Assembly (NCBI RefSeq): GCF_900176435.1
Contig: NZ_FWYE01000002.1
Coordinates: 1-64,000 of the forward strand
Direction of reading: 5' to 3'
Length of the DNA stretch: 64,000 nt
From: Picrophilus oshimae DSM 9789
GTDB lineage: Archaea; Thermoplasmatota; Thermoplasmata; Thermoplasmatales; Thermoplasmataceae
Below are positions 53,296 through 63,503 of the stretch, piece after piece. Every line of letters starts with the position of its first letter. Within the stretch, counting starts at the first letter, position 1. A program made the translations under genes and the position numbers. The notes under the pieces were generated by a model. That model made no database searches. It was not told where the DNA came from and was given only the letters and a program-made list of their open reading frames with translations.

Positions 53296-55047
53296 ATGAG
53301 GGATCAGACAGTAAACGACCTTTTAAGATTAAAAAACATAGCAGAGTTGAAAATAAGAAAAGACATGATCGCCGTTGTGATTAGGGACAATTATAAAAAT
53401 TATAAGAGCGATTACAATAAATCATATTTAAATGTATATAACCTGAATTTTGATCTGCTGTTCTCATATGATGGAAACATACATTCAATAGACTTTTCTG
53501 ATGATGAAAGACTGTTATTTGCCGATGGGAGATATATAAATATACTTGATGCCAAAAAATGGACAAGGCTCTCTGTTGATACATCTGTTAATGTTGATGC
53601 TGCAAGATGGCACTCTGGATCGGTAATATTCACCGGATCAAAAAAGCCCGAGGAATCAGAGGACGATGCATACTACTTTGAGGAGAGCGACAGCTATAAT
53701 GACCTATTTATTATGGATTTCAGTCATGGTATTAAAAAGATAACAGAGGACATAAACATCTGGGAATTTGATACAAATGGCAGTGACATAGTTTTGATAG
53801 CATCGGATAAACCCCAGGAGAGCTCATGGTATAAATCCTCCGTTTATATCATTGTTAATAACAGGCCTGTAAAATTATACGATCCAGGATTCAGGCAGAT
53901 AGGAAAGATAAGAATATCAAATGATAATAAAATAGCGTTCCTTGAATCAATAATGAGTGACAGGGGTGTTGTCTCCGGCGACGTTATATTAATAGATCAA
54001 AACCATGTAAAAAATTTAACGGAAAATTATGATAGAACCTATTCGCATGTTGAGTTTATAAATAACAGCATATACGCCCTTGAAAACCACATGGGTAACT
54101 TTTCAATAAGGAATCTCAATAACAATGAGATAATGGCCATAGGCTCCGGCATCGTTTATCCTGTTTTTTCTCCCATGTTTTCATATGATGATGGAAACTT
54201 CGTTTATGCATTTTCAGATAAAAATAATCCGCCAGAGGTTATAATCTCAGGAAGGCATTCTGGAAGATCGTCAATTAATTCATCGCTGCTTGATCTTGAT
54301 GCATATCCAGGTCAATTAATCGAGTGGGAATCTTCAGGGAAAAGAATATACGGTTTTCTGCGGTGCAGAAATAAAGATGATCCGTTAATAGTTTATATCC
54401 ACGGCGGGCCGACGTCGTTCTCATACCTATCATTCATTGACAGAACCTCGGTATACCTTGGCTACGGCTTCTCGGTTTTTATGCCAAATTACCGCGGCAG
54501 CATAGGCCTTGGAAGGGAATATGCAGAATCAAACATCGGTGATCTTGGCGGCATGGACTTCGAGGATATAATTTCCGGAATAAGATATATAATGGATAAA
54601 AAAATGGTAACAACCGACAGAATATACATAACCGGTGGATCGTACGGGGGTTACATATCAGCGCTTGCACTGTTTAAAAGTGATATTTTCAAGGCCTCGG
54701 TATCACTGTTTGGAATATCGGACTGGTTTAGCTTCCACGGAACCAGCAGCCTTTATGAATGGGACAGGATACACATGAACGATGATCCATACGCAGATGG
54801 AAAATATAAATATTATTCGCCAATAATGATGAAACACGATGTTAAAACACCAGTGCTTTTAATGCATGGAATAAACGATCCATATGTGCCTGTGGGCCAG
54901 TACTATCAATTATACAGGTACCTGAAGGATCACAACAAAAATGTCAGACTTTTGCTTTTCGCAAGAGAGGGTCACGGATTCACTGAAAAGGAGCATATAA
55001 TAAGGCAGTACGAGGAAACAATAAAATTTTTTAATGAGTATAAATAA
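53296..55047 (+). CDS. S9 family acylaminoacyl-peptidase / prolyl oligopeptidase-like
   Basis: About 583 aa with an N-terminal beta-propeller (about residues 1-330) and a C-terminal alpha/beta hydrolase. The catalytic Ser is in GGSYGGY (about residue 449), the Asp in LMHGINDPYVPVGQY and the His in REGHGFTE; VYIHGGPTSF and NYRGSIGLGREYAES complete the fold. It cleaves short peptides or N-acylated amino acids in the cytoplasm. The frame is open back to 53158, but that start lies in the SRP RNA, so ATG 53296 (or 53281) is chosen. Confidence 0.88.
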   Translation: MRDQTVNDLLRLKNIAELKIRKDMIAVVIRDNYKNYKSDYNKSYLNVYNLNFDLLFSYDGNIHSIDFSDDERLLFADGRYINILDAKKWTRLSVDTSVNVDAARWHSGSVIFTGSKKPEESEDDAYYFEESDSYNDLFIMDFSHGIKKITEDINIWEFDTNGSDIVLIASDKPQESSWYKSSVYIIVNNRPVKLYDPGFRQIGKIRISNDNKIAFLESIMSDRGVVSGDVILIDQNHVKNLTENYDRTYSHVEFINNSIYALENHMGNFSIRNLNNNEIMAIGSGIVYPVFSPMFSYDDGNFVYAFSDKNNPPEVIISGRHSGRSSINSSLLDLDAYPGQLIEWESSGKRIYGFLRCRNKDDPLIVYIHGGPTSFSYLSFIDRTSVYLGYGFSVFMPNYRGSIGLGREYAESNIGDLGGMDFEDIISGIRYIMDKKMVTTDRIYITGGSYGGYISALALFKSDIFKASVSLFGISDWFSFHGTSSLYEWDRIHMNDDPYADGKYKYYSPIMMKHDVKTPVLLMHGINDPYVPVGQYYQLYRYLKDHNKNVRLLLFAREGHGFTEKEHIIRQYEETIKFFNEYK

Positions 55048-55482
55048 TTAATTTTCCGCCGCCTGCCTATAATTTGAAATCAGCCTATTTATATATTTAT
55101 CGGCTGAGCCCTTTATCATCCTGGATCCTGCAGCTGCTGCCGCACCGGCTATATTTACATCGGCACTGTATTTTACATTTACCGGGTTATTACCACTGTA
55201 ATCAAAGTATGCCTTGAAATCAACGGATACACCGGAGCCGGAGCCCTTCGCAGTGATCTCTATTCTTTTATTATCAATGTTGTTTCCGTAGCTTATTTCA
55301 AGATTAAATTTACCCTTTATAAAAGATACGCCGGCCTTTGCGGTTATTTTTAATCTGTTCTCCTCAATGTGGTACTCTATTAAATCCGGTATCAGCTTTA
55401 TTAAATTATTATAATCACTTAGGATATTATATGCCCTTTCTATGTCTGAGTTTATCTCAAATTCACCGTTGAAATTAAGCAT
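55048..55482 (-). CDS. CoxG-like SRPBCC-domain protein (first of two)
   Basis: This 144-aa protein has the START/SRPBCC lipid-binding-like fold of the carbon monoxide dehydrogenase subunit G family: NGEFEINSDIERAYNILSDYNNLIKLIPDL at the start and ITAKGSGSGVSVDFKAYFDYSG with NIAGAAAAAGSRMIKGSADKYINRLI at the end. CoxG is linked to membrane recruitment of CO dehydrogenase in bacteria, but many archaea carry stand-alone copies. It is convergent with the peptidase gene, starting right after its stop. A second, divergent copy lies at 58343-58783. Confidence 0.8.
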   Translation of the reverse strand: MLNFNGEFEINSDIERAYNILSDYNNLIKLIPDLIEYHIEENRLKITAKAGVSFIKGKFNLEISYGNNIDNKRIEITAKGSGSGVSVDFKAYFDYSGNNPVNVKYSADVNIAGAAAAAGSRMIKGSADKYINRLISNYRQAAEN

Positions 55483-55548
55483 GTAATGTTATTTTATTGT
55501 ATTAAATAATAATTATCTTTTTCCTGTAAAAACCAAATTTATTTATAT

Positions 55549-57030
55549 TTATGTAACGCGTTTCCTCTTCCTTGAAAGAATTAGAACCAGTGCGATAAGG
55601 ACTATTACTATTGGAATATAAAGTATGTTGAACCCCGGTGTCTGGTTTTTCCATACAAGATCTATTGTTATATTGTTCCCTGTTACATTAAATGTGCCGT
55701 TTTTTGTAACCGGTATGAAATAATTATTGTATGAGCCTATTCTATAATTGTATGTCCCGTTTTTTAGGTAAATGTATGCATTCGCTCCAGTTAAATTGTA
55801 TCTGTTTCCATTTATTATAATGTACCAGTTCACATCATTGGTTAGATTCGATGATACAAAGGATACCCTGTAATAATTTAATGCTATTACAGAGGCAGAG
55901 TTTGATTTAATTATTATGGTTTTGCTGTATATTATATTATTATCTGATCTTATTGTAATGTTGTATTTTCCAGGTATTAATGTTATGTTTGCATCACCGT
56001 TTTTAAATCCGTATGATTTGCCGTTAATATTTATTATTCCGGTCTTTATTCCTGAATAAAGATTTATGTAACCAACGTCGTTTGAGTTGTATATCATCTT
56101 TAACCTTCCGCTTCCACTGGTAATATGCGCAAATAAACTCCCATTTGCATTGTAAACACCAGTGTCTGTTACATTTGATACGGTCTCTGCGGTGTCAACG
56201 CCGTAATCATATGCGTTGTTTATCTCCTGATAGTTGTTTCCATTCCAGTAATAAAGTGATAATAGAATATTTGATGACAGGTCAACGGTTGATGAGCCAT
56301 TGCCAGGGCCGCCTATGATTAACTCCGCATCTGATAAAAGGCCGGCAGGATTGTAATTGTATCCATTAACCATGAAATGATAGCTTCCATTTTCATTGAA
56401 TATAACTGTATCATATTTTACCCATGAATTTGAATCAAAATAATAAAAATTAACTGCAGGCTTGTTATTTATCTCGGTATCGTTAACCATTAAAGATATC
56501 CTCGCCGGATATTTTAGATCAATATTATTACCAGGAAAATCCTGCGGTGCACAGTAATAATAAAATCTTCCATGATCTGCTATTGTTCCATTGCCTGATA
56601 ATGAATTAAAATGCAGGCTTGCATTACTGGATGAATAATTCCAGACGTTGTCTATAAACGCTATGCAGTTATCCGTTGTATTTATGTATGCAACGTCCTG
56701 AATCCAGTAATCATATGTTTTATTGCCGAAAATAAAGAAATTTGTGTTTAACTGAATCGAAAAGCTTGTTGATTTTGATGTGTAATTATAAAATGTTGCA
56801 TTGTATATTGTTATTGAACCCATGAAGGATGATGTATTAAGATAAAATGGTGATCCTGAATCCAGACCAAGGTCGCTTATACCCATTGGCGCCGGTTCAC
56901 CCTTAATAAAATAACCCGGATTAACCTGATAATTTTTATTTAAATGATTGTTATTTGCAAATCCAGGTATTGATATTAATATAATAATGATCATTGATAA
57001 AACGATGATCTTTTTTATCATGAATTTCAT
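55549..57030 (-). CDS. Thermopsin-family acid protease, membrane-anchored
   Basis: This secreted A5-family protease acts at low pH outside the cell. The 493-aa protein has a signal peptide (KKIIVLSMIIIILISIPGFA). The thermopsin signature follows: EPAPMGISDLGL, NTSSFMGSITIYNATFYN, SIQLNTNFFIF, YDYWIQDVAYINTT and FIDNVWNYSS. Beyond about residue 300 there are beta repeats (PEGA-like, KYNITIRSDN and NGTYNYRIGS). It ends in a membrane helix (ILYIPIVIVLIALVLIL) and a basic tail (SRKRKRVT). Numerous N-x-S/T sites suggest glycosylation. The family's active-site residues are not certain to me. Confidence 0.88.
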   Translation of the reverse strand: MKFMIKKIIVLSMIIIILISIPGFANNNHLNKNYQVNPGYFIKGEPAPMGISDLGLDSGSPFYLNTSSFMGSITIYNATFYNYTSKSTSFSIQLNTNFFIFGNKTYDYWIQDVAYINTTDNCIAFIDNVWNYSSSNASLHFNSLSGNGTIADHGRFYYYCAPQDFPGNNIDLKYPARISLMVNDTEINNKPAVNFYYFDSNSWVKYDTVIFNENGSYHFMVNGYNYNPAGLLSDAELIIGGPGNGSSTVDLSSNILLSLYYWNGNNYQEINNAYDYGVDTAETVSNVTDTGVYNANGSLFAHITSGSGRLKMIYNSNDVGYINLYSGIKTGIININGKSYGFKNGDANITLIPGKYNITIRSDNNIIYSKTIIIKSNSASVIALNYYRVSFVSSNLTNDVNWYIIINGNRYNLTGANAYIYLKNGTYNYRIGSYNNYFIPVTKNGTFNVTGNNITIDLVWKNQTPGFNILYIPIVIVLIALVLILSRKRKRVT

Positions 57031-57073
57031 AACAAAAGATCGTTTATTATATTTTTCATTCTGGATGGTTTAA

Positions 57074-57087
57074 TTTATATATAAAAT
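57074..57087 (+). promoter_or_regulatory. TATA box of the glycerol-3-phosphate dehydrogenase gene
   Basis: TTTATATATAAAAT lies 15-28 bp before the ATG at 57102. There is no SD, so the mRNA should be leaderless. Confidence 0.5.
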
Positions 57088-57101
57088 AATCATGGAATGC
57101 C

Positions 57102-58346
57102 ATGGAAAGGATCTGCGTTATTGGCGGTGGCATCACAGGCCTGTTTACAGCCCTGGATCTTTCAATAAACGGTTTTGATGTAACATTAATAGAAAAAAAT
57201 AGGATATTATCAGGAGCCTCCGGAAGATTCCATGGAATGCTCCACAGTGGTTCAAGGTATTCGGTGAACGATAAAAAATCAGCCAGGGAATGCATAAGTG
57301 AGAATAGGATAATAAGCAGTAATGCATCAATGTTTGTTAACAATACCGGAGGTTACTTCATCGGCATAAACGATGAAGACCTTGATTATGGAAAAAAACT
57401 TATACATGAAAATAAAATAATAGGTATAGAAACCGATGAAATCGAAATAAATGATTTAATGAAGATTGAGCCATACATAAATAAAAATACACTCATGGCC
57501 CTAAAGGTCCCGGATAAAACCATAAACGGGCATGCATTTGCAGGTGCGGTTGCCGTTGAGGCCTCAATGAATGGCGCAAGAATCCTTGACAATTCAATGA
57601 TAATCGATGCAGATGTTTCAGATGGTTACATAAACAATGTTAGGATATCAAAGGACAATGATGTTTTCAATGAATCCTTTGATTTTTATGTAAACACGGC
57701 AGGTGCATGGTCATCAGAGGTTCTTAAAAAATTTGGGATAGACAGCCTTGATGTTATGCCAACGCTTGGATACATGGCAAGCTACAATTTCAGGTTTTCA
57801 AATTCAATAATAAACAGGATGAGGGAGCCATCTGATGGTGATATAATTGTACCATACGGTTCGCACTCTGTTGCCGGAACTATAGCAATAGTTTCAGATG
57901 ACCCCGATAATAATAATGTAGATAACGATGATATAAAGATGATGATCGATGAGGTCTCTGAAATGATTCCAGCAATTAAATATTTTAATTACGAAAAATT
58001 ATACTATTCCATGAGGCCGCTGGTCAGGAATGGCAATCCAAGGGGTTCAAGGGACTTCATGATCTATGACAACCTGGGCAATTTAATATCGTCAATAGGC
58101 GGAAAATTCACAACAGCCAGGCTAAATGCCGAGGAAATAACAGATAATATTATTAAAAAATTTGGATCACATAGGAATTATAAGACTTCTGATATAAACT
58201 TTAACGAGACGTTTAGCAGATTCATTGAAAGGAATGATCTTAATATTAACTACATAAATTATATAAAAAGCCTTTACAATTCAATGGACTACGAATATGC
58301 ATTGCATATAATGTCATCATATTTATTAAGCCGGGTGGTGCATTGA
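57102..58346 (+). CDS. glpA: FAD-dependent glycerol-3-phosphate dehydrogenase
   Basis: This 414-aa flavoprotein has VIGGGITGLFTALDLSINGFDVTLIEKN at the N-terminus, then GASGRFHGMLHSGSRYSVNDKKSA, WSSEVLKKFGID and the C-terminal YYSMRPLVRNGNPRGSRDF and IGGKFTTARLNAE, all typical of GlpA/GlpD. It oxidises glycerol-3-phosphate to dihydroxyacetone phosphate. It is shorter than E. coli GlpA and has no C-terminal Cys-rich [2Fe-2S] domain, and no glpB/glpC genes follow, so the electron acceptor is unclear. Glycerol kinase is encoded convergently just beyond the next gene. Confidence 0.85.
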   Translation: MERICVIGGGITGLFTALDLSINGFDVTLIEKNRILSGASGRFHGMLHSGSRYSVNDKKSARECISENRIISSNASMFVNNTGGYFIGINDEDLDYGKKLIHENKIIGIETDEIEINDLMKIEPYINKNTLMALKVPDKTINGHAFAGAVAVEASMNGARILDNSMIIDADVSDGYINNVRISKDNDVFNESFDFYVNTAGAWSSEVLKKFGIDSLDVMPTLGYMASYNFRFSNSIINRMREPSDGDIIVPYGSHSVAGTIAIVSDDPDNNNVDNDDIKMMIDEVSEMIPAIKYFNYEKLYYSMRPLVRNGNPRGSRDFMIYDNLGNLISSIGGKFTTARLNAEEITDNIIKKFGSHRNYKTSDINFNETFSRFIERNDLNINYINYIKSLYNSMDYEYALHIMSSYLLSRVVH

Positions 58347-58783
58347 ACATCTCTGGTGATTTCGAATCAGAATCGGATTACGAAAGATGCCTGGAATTTC
58401 TTGGGGATATAAATAATATAATGTCATGCATGCCATTGTATGATATCAGCATTTCTGATAAAATAAATGCAAAAATAAAGATAGACCTATCATTTTTAAA
58501 CATGGATTCATTAAAAAGCATAACCGGGAGGTTATCCTTTAATTACATTAAAACAGGGAACGTGGTCTCTGTTAATGGTACGGGCAGGGCTGCAGGGGCC
58601 AGCATAAAATTTAAAATAGAGATAATTATCAGTTCAGGCGATAAAACCAGGATAATATGGAATGCGGACTTTGATCCGGGAATTATATTAAAGCTGCTCG
58701 GCAGTGAAAGGGTTTATGATGCATCCAGGATTAATATTGAAAATGCAATAAAATGCATAAAATTAAAGATGGATAATCTATGA
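58343..58783 (+). CDS. CoxG-like SRPBCC-domain protein (second copy)
   Basis: The 146-aa protein has the same fold signature as the gene at 55048: ISGDFESESDYERCLEFLGDINNIMSCMPL at the start, then VSVNGTGRAAGASIKFKIEI and a C-terminal helix. Sequence identity between the two is low, so the duplication is old. It begins at TTG, overlapping the glpA stop by 4 bp, with GGGTGGTG just upstream as the SD. Close coupling to glpA suggests a functional tie, perhaps membrane delivery of electrons or lipids (inference). Confidence 0.75.
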   Translation: MNISGDFESESDYERCLEFLGDINNIMSCMPLYDISISDKINAKIKIDLSFLNMDSLKSITGRLSFNYIKTGNVVSVNGTGRAAGASIKFKIEIIISSGDKTRIIWNADFDPGIILKLLGSERVYDASRINIENAIKCIKLKMDNL

Positions 58784-60127
58784 TATTGATAAATTAACGG
58801 CATGCCTCCATTTTTTATATAAATATCTGTAATCCCTTCCTGATGGCGTATAAATTCTTTCTATACCAGGTTTATTTATATCCTTTATAATTCCAGAGGC
58901 TGTGCCGGCCATTGCAGCTATGCCAAATGATGTTATCTCATGTTCATTTAATGTTATTACATCGATGTTTGATAGATCTGATATGAACTGCATTAAAAAC
59001 TCATTTCTTGACCCGGAGCCGTCGCATGTCATGTACTTCCTGTTTTTTATCTCCTTTAGTATATCATAGACCTGAAAGCCGATGCCCTGGATTGCTGCAG
59101 AAAGCAGCTCAGAACCGGTTGAGTTATAGTCAATGCCTGTTATTACTGTTCTTGCACCAGGTTCCCAGTATGGAGCACCAAGGCCAGAAAATGCAGGAAC
59201 CATAACTATCCTGTTCTGATAAACAGGATCTCCTGAAAATGTACTCCTTGCCCAGTTGTAAAATGATCCTGAATCAAATATTGAGCCCTCAAGTGCATAC
59301 TTTATATTATTTTCCATGGACCATGCTATTGTTTTTAAAAGCCTGCTGCTTCCATTTAAATCTGAAGTCAATGACATTATAAATGTTCCGGTTCCAAAAG
59401 TGGCCTTTACCGGATCGTCCTTTATTAAATTATGACCGAAAAGTGATGAATTTTGATCGCCTAAAACAGCGTTTATATCAATACCATGCCATGAACCAAA
59501 GAATGAATCTGATGGCATGGGCTCTGGAAGCATCTTTTCTGGTATATCAAGAATTTTTAGGATTTCATCATCGTATTCCAGATTTTTTATGTTGAAAAGC
59601 ATTGTTCTTGATGCATTTGAGTAATCTGTAACATGCCTGTTCAGCATCTTGTATAATATATAAGAATCAACCGTTCCGAATTTTATCCTGCCATTGGCTG
59701 CCTTCTCCCTTAACAATGGATTTCTTGACATTAGGTATTTTATCTTTATCGCGCTGAAGTATGGATCTGGTATTAAGCCCGTTTTTTTAATAAAAAGATC
59801 GCCGTATTCCTTTTTTAACATTTTTGCGTATGAGGAAAATCTCTTATCCTGCCATGATATTGCATTTGCCAGTGGCATGCCCTCATTGTTCCAGAATATT
59901 GATGTCTCCCTTTGATTTGTTACGCCAATTGCCCTGATATGAAATCTTTTAATGGCATCTTTGATATTTATCATTGTTTTGTTATAAATTTCATTTGGGT
60001 CCTGTTCTGCCGTTCTATTGTTATGAAATGTTCTTATTCTCCTTTTGCTTGAATATAATGTGTTCATTTCATTATCATAGACGGTGAATCTTGTGGAGCC
60101 TGTACCCTCATCAACTGCACCTATCAT
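58778..60127 (-). CDS. glpK: Glycerol kinase
   Basis: The 449-aa FGGY-family kinase has the ATP motif GAVDEGTGSTRFTVYD at the N-terminus and family signatures AIGVTNQRETSIFWNNEGMPLANAISWQDKR, AVLGDQNSSLFGHN, FGTGTFIMSLTSD and FSGLGAPYWEPGARTVITGI. It phosphorylates glycerol to glycerol-3-phosphate, the substrate of the convergent glpA product. It is about 50 residues shorter than the usual 500, mainly in the C-terminal half. Its 3' end overlaps the CoxG-like gene by 6 bp. Confidence 0.92.
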   Translation of the reverse strand: MIGAVDEGTGSTRFTVYDNEMNTLYSSKRRIRTFHNNRTAEQDPNEIYNKTMINIKDAIKRFHIRAIGVTNQRETSIFWNNEGMPLANAISWQDKRFSSYAKMLKKEYGDLFIKKTGLIPDPYFSAIKIKYLMSRNPLLREKAANGRIKFGTVDSYILYKMLNRHVTDYSNASRTMLFNIKNLEYDDEILKILDIPEKMLPEPMPSDSFFGSWHGIDINAVLGDQNSSLFGHNLIKDDPVKATFGTGTFIMSLTSDLNGSSRLLKTIAWSMENNIKYALEGSIFDSGSFYNWARSTFSGDPVYQNRIVMVPAFSGLGAPYWEPGARTVITGIDYNSTGSELLSAAIQGIGFQVYDILKEIKNRKYMTCDGSGSRNEFLMQFISDLSNIDVITLNEHEITSFGIAAMAGTASGIIKDINKPGIERIYTPSGRDYRYLYKKWRHAVNLSIS

Positions 60128-60239
60128 TGAATTTCAATGTTTAATAAATTATTATTATTTTCCTTTTTTGAATATTGCAATAAAAAGTATCATTCCATGC
60201 GACTAAAAATATTTAAATTAGTAAAAAACATATATAAAA

Positions 60240-61571
60240 ATGAAGAGATGGCATGGCAGTGGAGTTATAAGTGTACCTGTTGCAACTGCTGTGGGCCTTG
60301 GCGCAATAATAGGTGCAGGCATATTTGTCCTTAGCGGAACTGCAATAGCACTTGCCGGTGCCAATGCCCTTTTTTCCTTTATCCTTGTTGGCATACTTGC
60401 AGTGATTATTGCAGTGCAATTTGGAGAGCTAGGATCGATAATGCCAAACGCAAAGGGCGCATCCTTTTCATATACGTACAATGCCTTTGGAAGTGAGCTT
60501 GGGTTCATAATAGGTATACTTTTATATTTCAGCTTTGCAACGGCAATTTCCGCAATAGCCCTGGGCTTTGGTTCCTACCTTTCAAGCGTGCTTTTACTTC
60601 ATGGTAATAATTATCCAATAATGTTCGCCATTTTATTAATATTTATTTTATCAATTGTAAATATAATTGGAATAAAAAAGGCTGCAAGGCTCGATTCATT
60701 TCTTGTCTTGATAAAGCTTTTAATTTTAACAGTATTTATAATATCGGCTGTTTTGCTGGCCCATTTTTCTGGGACATTGAATTTAAACAATTTTCATGGT
60801 TCGGCCAGACAATCCGGTGTTTTACCTGTTCTTTCTGCAAGCATAGCTGTATTCTTTGCATACTCAGGATTTCAGTCCATTTCAACAATAACATCAAATG
60901 TCAGGGGCGGCGCTTCCGGTGCTGCAAGGGCGATAGTACTATCCGTGGTTATAAGCATGATTTTTTACATCCTGGTCATTTTTGCATTGATGCTGATGGT
61001 ACCTGCATCAAAATTTGTAATATCGGCTGATCCGCTTTCCTTTGCATTAAAATATGTAAGGGCACCATACAGTATTTTTATACTTGTTGATGCCGGTGCA
61101 CTTATGGCAACTGCATCGGCAACTCTTGCAATGATACTTACATCCTCAAGGGTGATATATCAAATCTCTGAGAATAAACTTTTACCAGGATTTTTTAGAA
61201 AATACGATAGGAAAAGGGATGTGCCAATAAATGGTGTAATTTTATCAGCATTAATAGGTGTTGCAATGCTATTCTCCGGCAATATTTATATTATAGCCGC
61301 AATTAGCAATTTTGGGCTTTTAATTTCATACCTTGTTTCATCCCTTGCATTAATACACTTCAGGAGAAACAATAAAACCGGAAGCTTTAAAACACCATTT
61401 TACCCATATATCACGGTAATAAGCATAGTTATGCTCCTTGTTTTTATTCTTGGAATGCCAAGGGAGGTTTTGGACATAGGCATGATTTTAATAATAATAC
61501 TGCTTATGCTCTATTATTTTCTTGTTGAGTTCAAAAGAGACCGTGTTATACATGAGGAGCTTTTTAAATAA
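60240..61571 (+). CDS. APC-superfamily amino acid permease (second)
   Basis: This 443-aa carrier has 12 predicted membrane segments, the first with GLGAIIGAGIFVLSGTAIALAGANAL and a helix-6 region FFAYSGFQSISTITSNVRGGASGAARAI. The amino acid substrate is not evident. A TATA-like ATATTTAAAT (about 60209-60220) is about 25 bp before the ATG, so the mRNA is probably leaderless. The proton-pump gene follows 15 bp after its stop on the same strand with its own SD, implying an operon. Confidence 0.9.
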   Translation: MKRWHGSGVISVPVATAVGLGAIIGAGIFVLSGTAIALAGANALFSFILVGILAVIIAVQFGELGSIMPNAKGASFSYTYNAFGSELGFIIGILLYFSFATAISAIALGFGSYLSSVLLLHGNNYPIMFAILLIFILSIVNIIGIKKAARLDSFLVLIKLLILTVFIISAVLLAHFSGTLNLNNFHGSARQSGVLPVLSASIAVFFAYSGFQSISTITSNVRGGASGAARAIVLSVVISMIFYILVIFALMLMVPASKFVISADPLSFALKYVRAPYSIFILVDAGALMATASATLAMILTSSRVIYQISENKLLPGFFRKYDRKRDVPINGVILSALIGVAMLFSGNIYIIAAISNFGLLISYLVSSLALIHFRRNNKTGSFKTPFYPYITVISIVMLLVFILGMPREVLDIGMILIIILLMLYYFLVEFKRDRVIHEELFK

Positions 61572-61586
61572 TTTTTAGGTGGTTAA

Positions 61587-63503
61587 ATGCAGGAAATAAA
61601 AAAGAAAATTGATATGATCCAATTAATGAAGGATCTAAAGACTTCAAACAATGGTCTTTCAGATTCCGAGGCGGGTTCAAGGCTTAACAGCTATGGTTAC
61701 AATGAGGTAACCGAGAAGAAGGATAGTATATACATTAAATTCCTTAAAAAATTCTGGGCTCCTGTTCCATGGATGCTTGAGGTAACCTCTATAATAACAT
61801 ATATAATAGGAAGGTACATTGATACATATATAATACTTTTCCTGCTTTTTTTCAATGCAATCATTGGCTTTTTTCAGGAATCAAGGGCGAAAAACGCCGT
61901 TGAATTATTAAAAAAGAGGCTCCAGGTTACATCCAGGGTTCTAAGAAATGGAAAATGGGAATTGCTCGAATCAATTTATATCGTTCCTGGAGATATAATT
62001 AATGTAAGGTTTGGTGACATTGTACCGGCAGACTGTGCAATAATCTCAGGAAACGTTGAAACAGACCAGTCAGCACTCACAGGCGAATCATTATCTGTTT
62101 CAAAGGGTGTTTCAGATCAGCTCTTTTCAGGCTCTGTTATAAAGCGCGGTGAGGCAACAGCCGTGGTCATGGCAACCGGGGATAAAACATACTTTGGCAA
62201 AACGGCAATGCTTGTAAGTGAAGCAGGTTCCAGATCACATATAGAATCGCTTATCTTTAATATTGTGAAATATCTTATAATACTTGATGTCTCGCTTGTT
62301 ATTATAACAACAATTTATTCAATTTTAATTAATGTTCCATTTAATGATATTATCCCGTTTTCACTTGTGCTTCTTATAACTTCAATACCCGTGGCACTGC
62401 CCGCAACCTTTACGATAGCAATGGCCATTGGTGCAATGGACATGGCAAAAAAGGGAGCCATTGTAACAAGGTTAAATGCAATAGAGGATGCCGCATCAAT
62501 GGATATACTTTGCTCAGATAAAACAGGAACGATAACAGAGAATGTTCTTACAGTAAGGGATCCGTATCCTGTTGGATGCAGCATCAACGAACTCATGGAA
62601 CTGGCCATGTATGCATCAGAGGAGAAATCAGAGGATCCAATAGATATTGCAATAATAAATTTTGCAAGGAATATTAAAATAAATATTGATTATAATAATG
62701 TAAAAAATTTTATTCCCTTTGATCCGGCAACAAAAAGAACCGAGGCTGTTGTTTTAAAAAATGGTAAAACAACAAGAATTTTAAAGGGTGCACCGCAGGT
62801 TATAGCAGGCCTTTGCGGTTTTAATTATTCAGGGATATCATCAAAAATTGATGAGTTTGCCCGCTTTGGCTACCGTGTAATAGCTGTGGCCACCATTGAT
62901 GAAAAGCCTGCTTTTAAAGGCTTAATACCAATGTATGATCCTCCAAGAAAGGATTCCGCTGAGTTAATAAAGGAGCTTGGAGATCTTGGAATTTCAGTAA
63001 AAATGGTTACAGGTGATAATAAGGAGATAGCCGCAAAGATAGCAGGCGAGGTTGGTATCTCTGGAATGGCATGCAATGTCCATGAGAATTTTGATGTAAA
63101 TAAATGCTCTGTTTTTTCTGAGGTTTTCCCTGAGGACAAGTTTAAAATAGTAATGGAGCTGCAAAAAGATGGTCATGTCACCGGAATGACTGGAGACGGC
63201 GTTAATGATGCACCTGCACTCAAGCAGGCCGAGGTTGGCATAGCCGTTAGCAATGCGACTGATGTTGCAAAGGCCTCTGCAAGCATAGTTCTTACACATC
63301 AGGGTATAGTTGATATTGTTGAATCCGTAAAGGATGGGAGAAGAATATACCAGAGAATGTTAACATATACATTAAATAAAATTATAAAGACAATACAGGT
63401 TGTTCTGTTTTTAACAACAGCATTTTTTGCGGTAAAATTCTTTGTTACAACGCCGTTTGACATAATTTTACTGCTCTTTGCAAATGATTTTGTGACCATG
63501 TAA
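61587..63503 (+). CDS. P-type H+-ATPase, major part, ending at a premature stop
   Basis: The 638-residue product has all core motifs of the plasma-membrane proton pump group (type IIIA): [15 protein letters not shown], the actuator TGES in [30 protein letters not shown], the phosphorylated Asp (residue about 311) in CSDKTGTIT and the hinge [20 protein letters not shown]. It pumps protons or cations out using ATP. Translation stops at TAA (63501-63503) right after NDFVTM, where relatives continue with a Ser and more helices; the same frame stays open for 142 more codons. The GGTGGT before the ATG is the SD. It is a nonsense-interrupted gene, a recoded stop or a sequence error. Confidence 0.85.
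   Translation: MQEIKKKIDMIQLMKDLKTSNNGLSDSEAGSRLNSYGYNEVTEKKDSIYIKFLKKFWAPVPWMLEVTSIITYIIGRYIDTYIILFLLFFNAIIGFFQESRAKNAVELLKKRLQVTSRVLRNGKWELLESIYIVPGDIINVRFGDIVPADCAIISGNVETDQSALTGESLSVSKGVSDQLFSGSVIKRGEATAVVMATGDKTYFGKTAMLVSEAGSRSHIESLIFNIVKYLIILDVSLVIITTIYSILINVPFNDIIPFSLVLLITSIPVALPATFTIAMAIGAMDMAKKGAIVTRLNAIEDAASMDILCSDKTGTITENVLTVRDPYPVGCSINELMELAMYASEEKSEDPIDIAIINFARNIKINIDYNNVKNFIPFDPATKRTEAVVLKNGKTTRILKGAPQVIAGLCGFNYSGISSKIDEFARFGYRVIAVATIDEKPAFKGLIPMYDPPRKDSAELIKELGDLGISVKMVTGDNKEIAAKIAGEVGISGMACNVHENFDVNKCSVFSEVFPEDKFKIVMELQKDGHVTGMTGDGVNDAPALKQAEVGIAVSNATDVAKASASIVLTHQGIVDIVESVKDGRRIYQRMLTYTLNKIIKTIQVVLFLTTAFFAVKFFVTTPFDIILLLFANDFVTM

Noticed and set aside
57092-57101. ATG at 57092 as the glpA start
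   Set aside because: It is out of frame with the FAD-binding motif; ATG 57102 directly precedes it.
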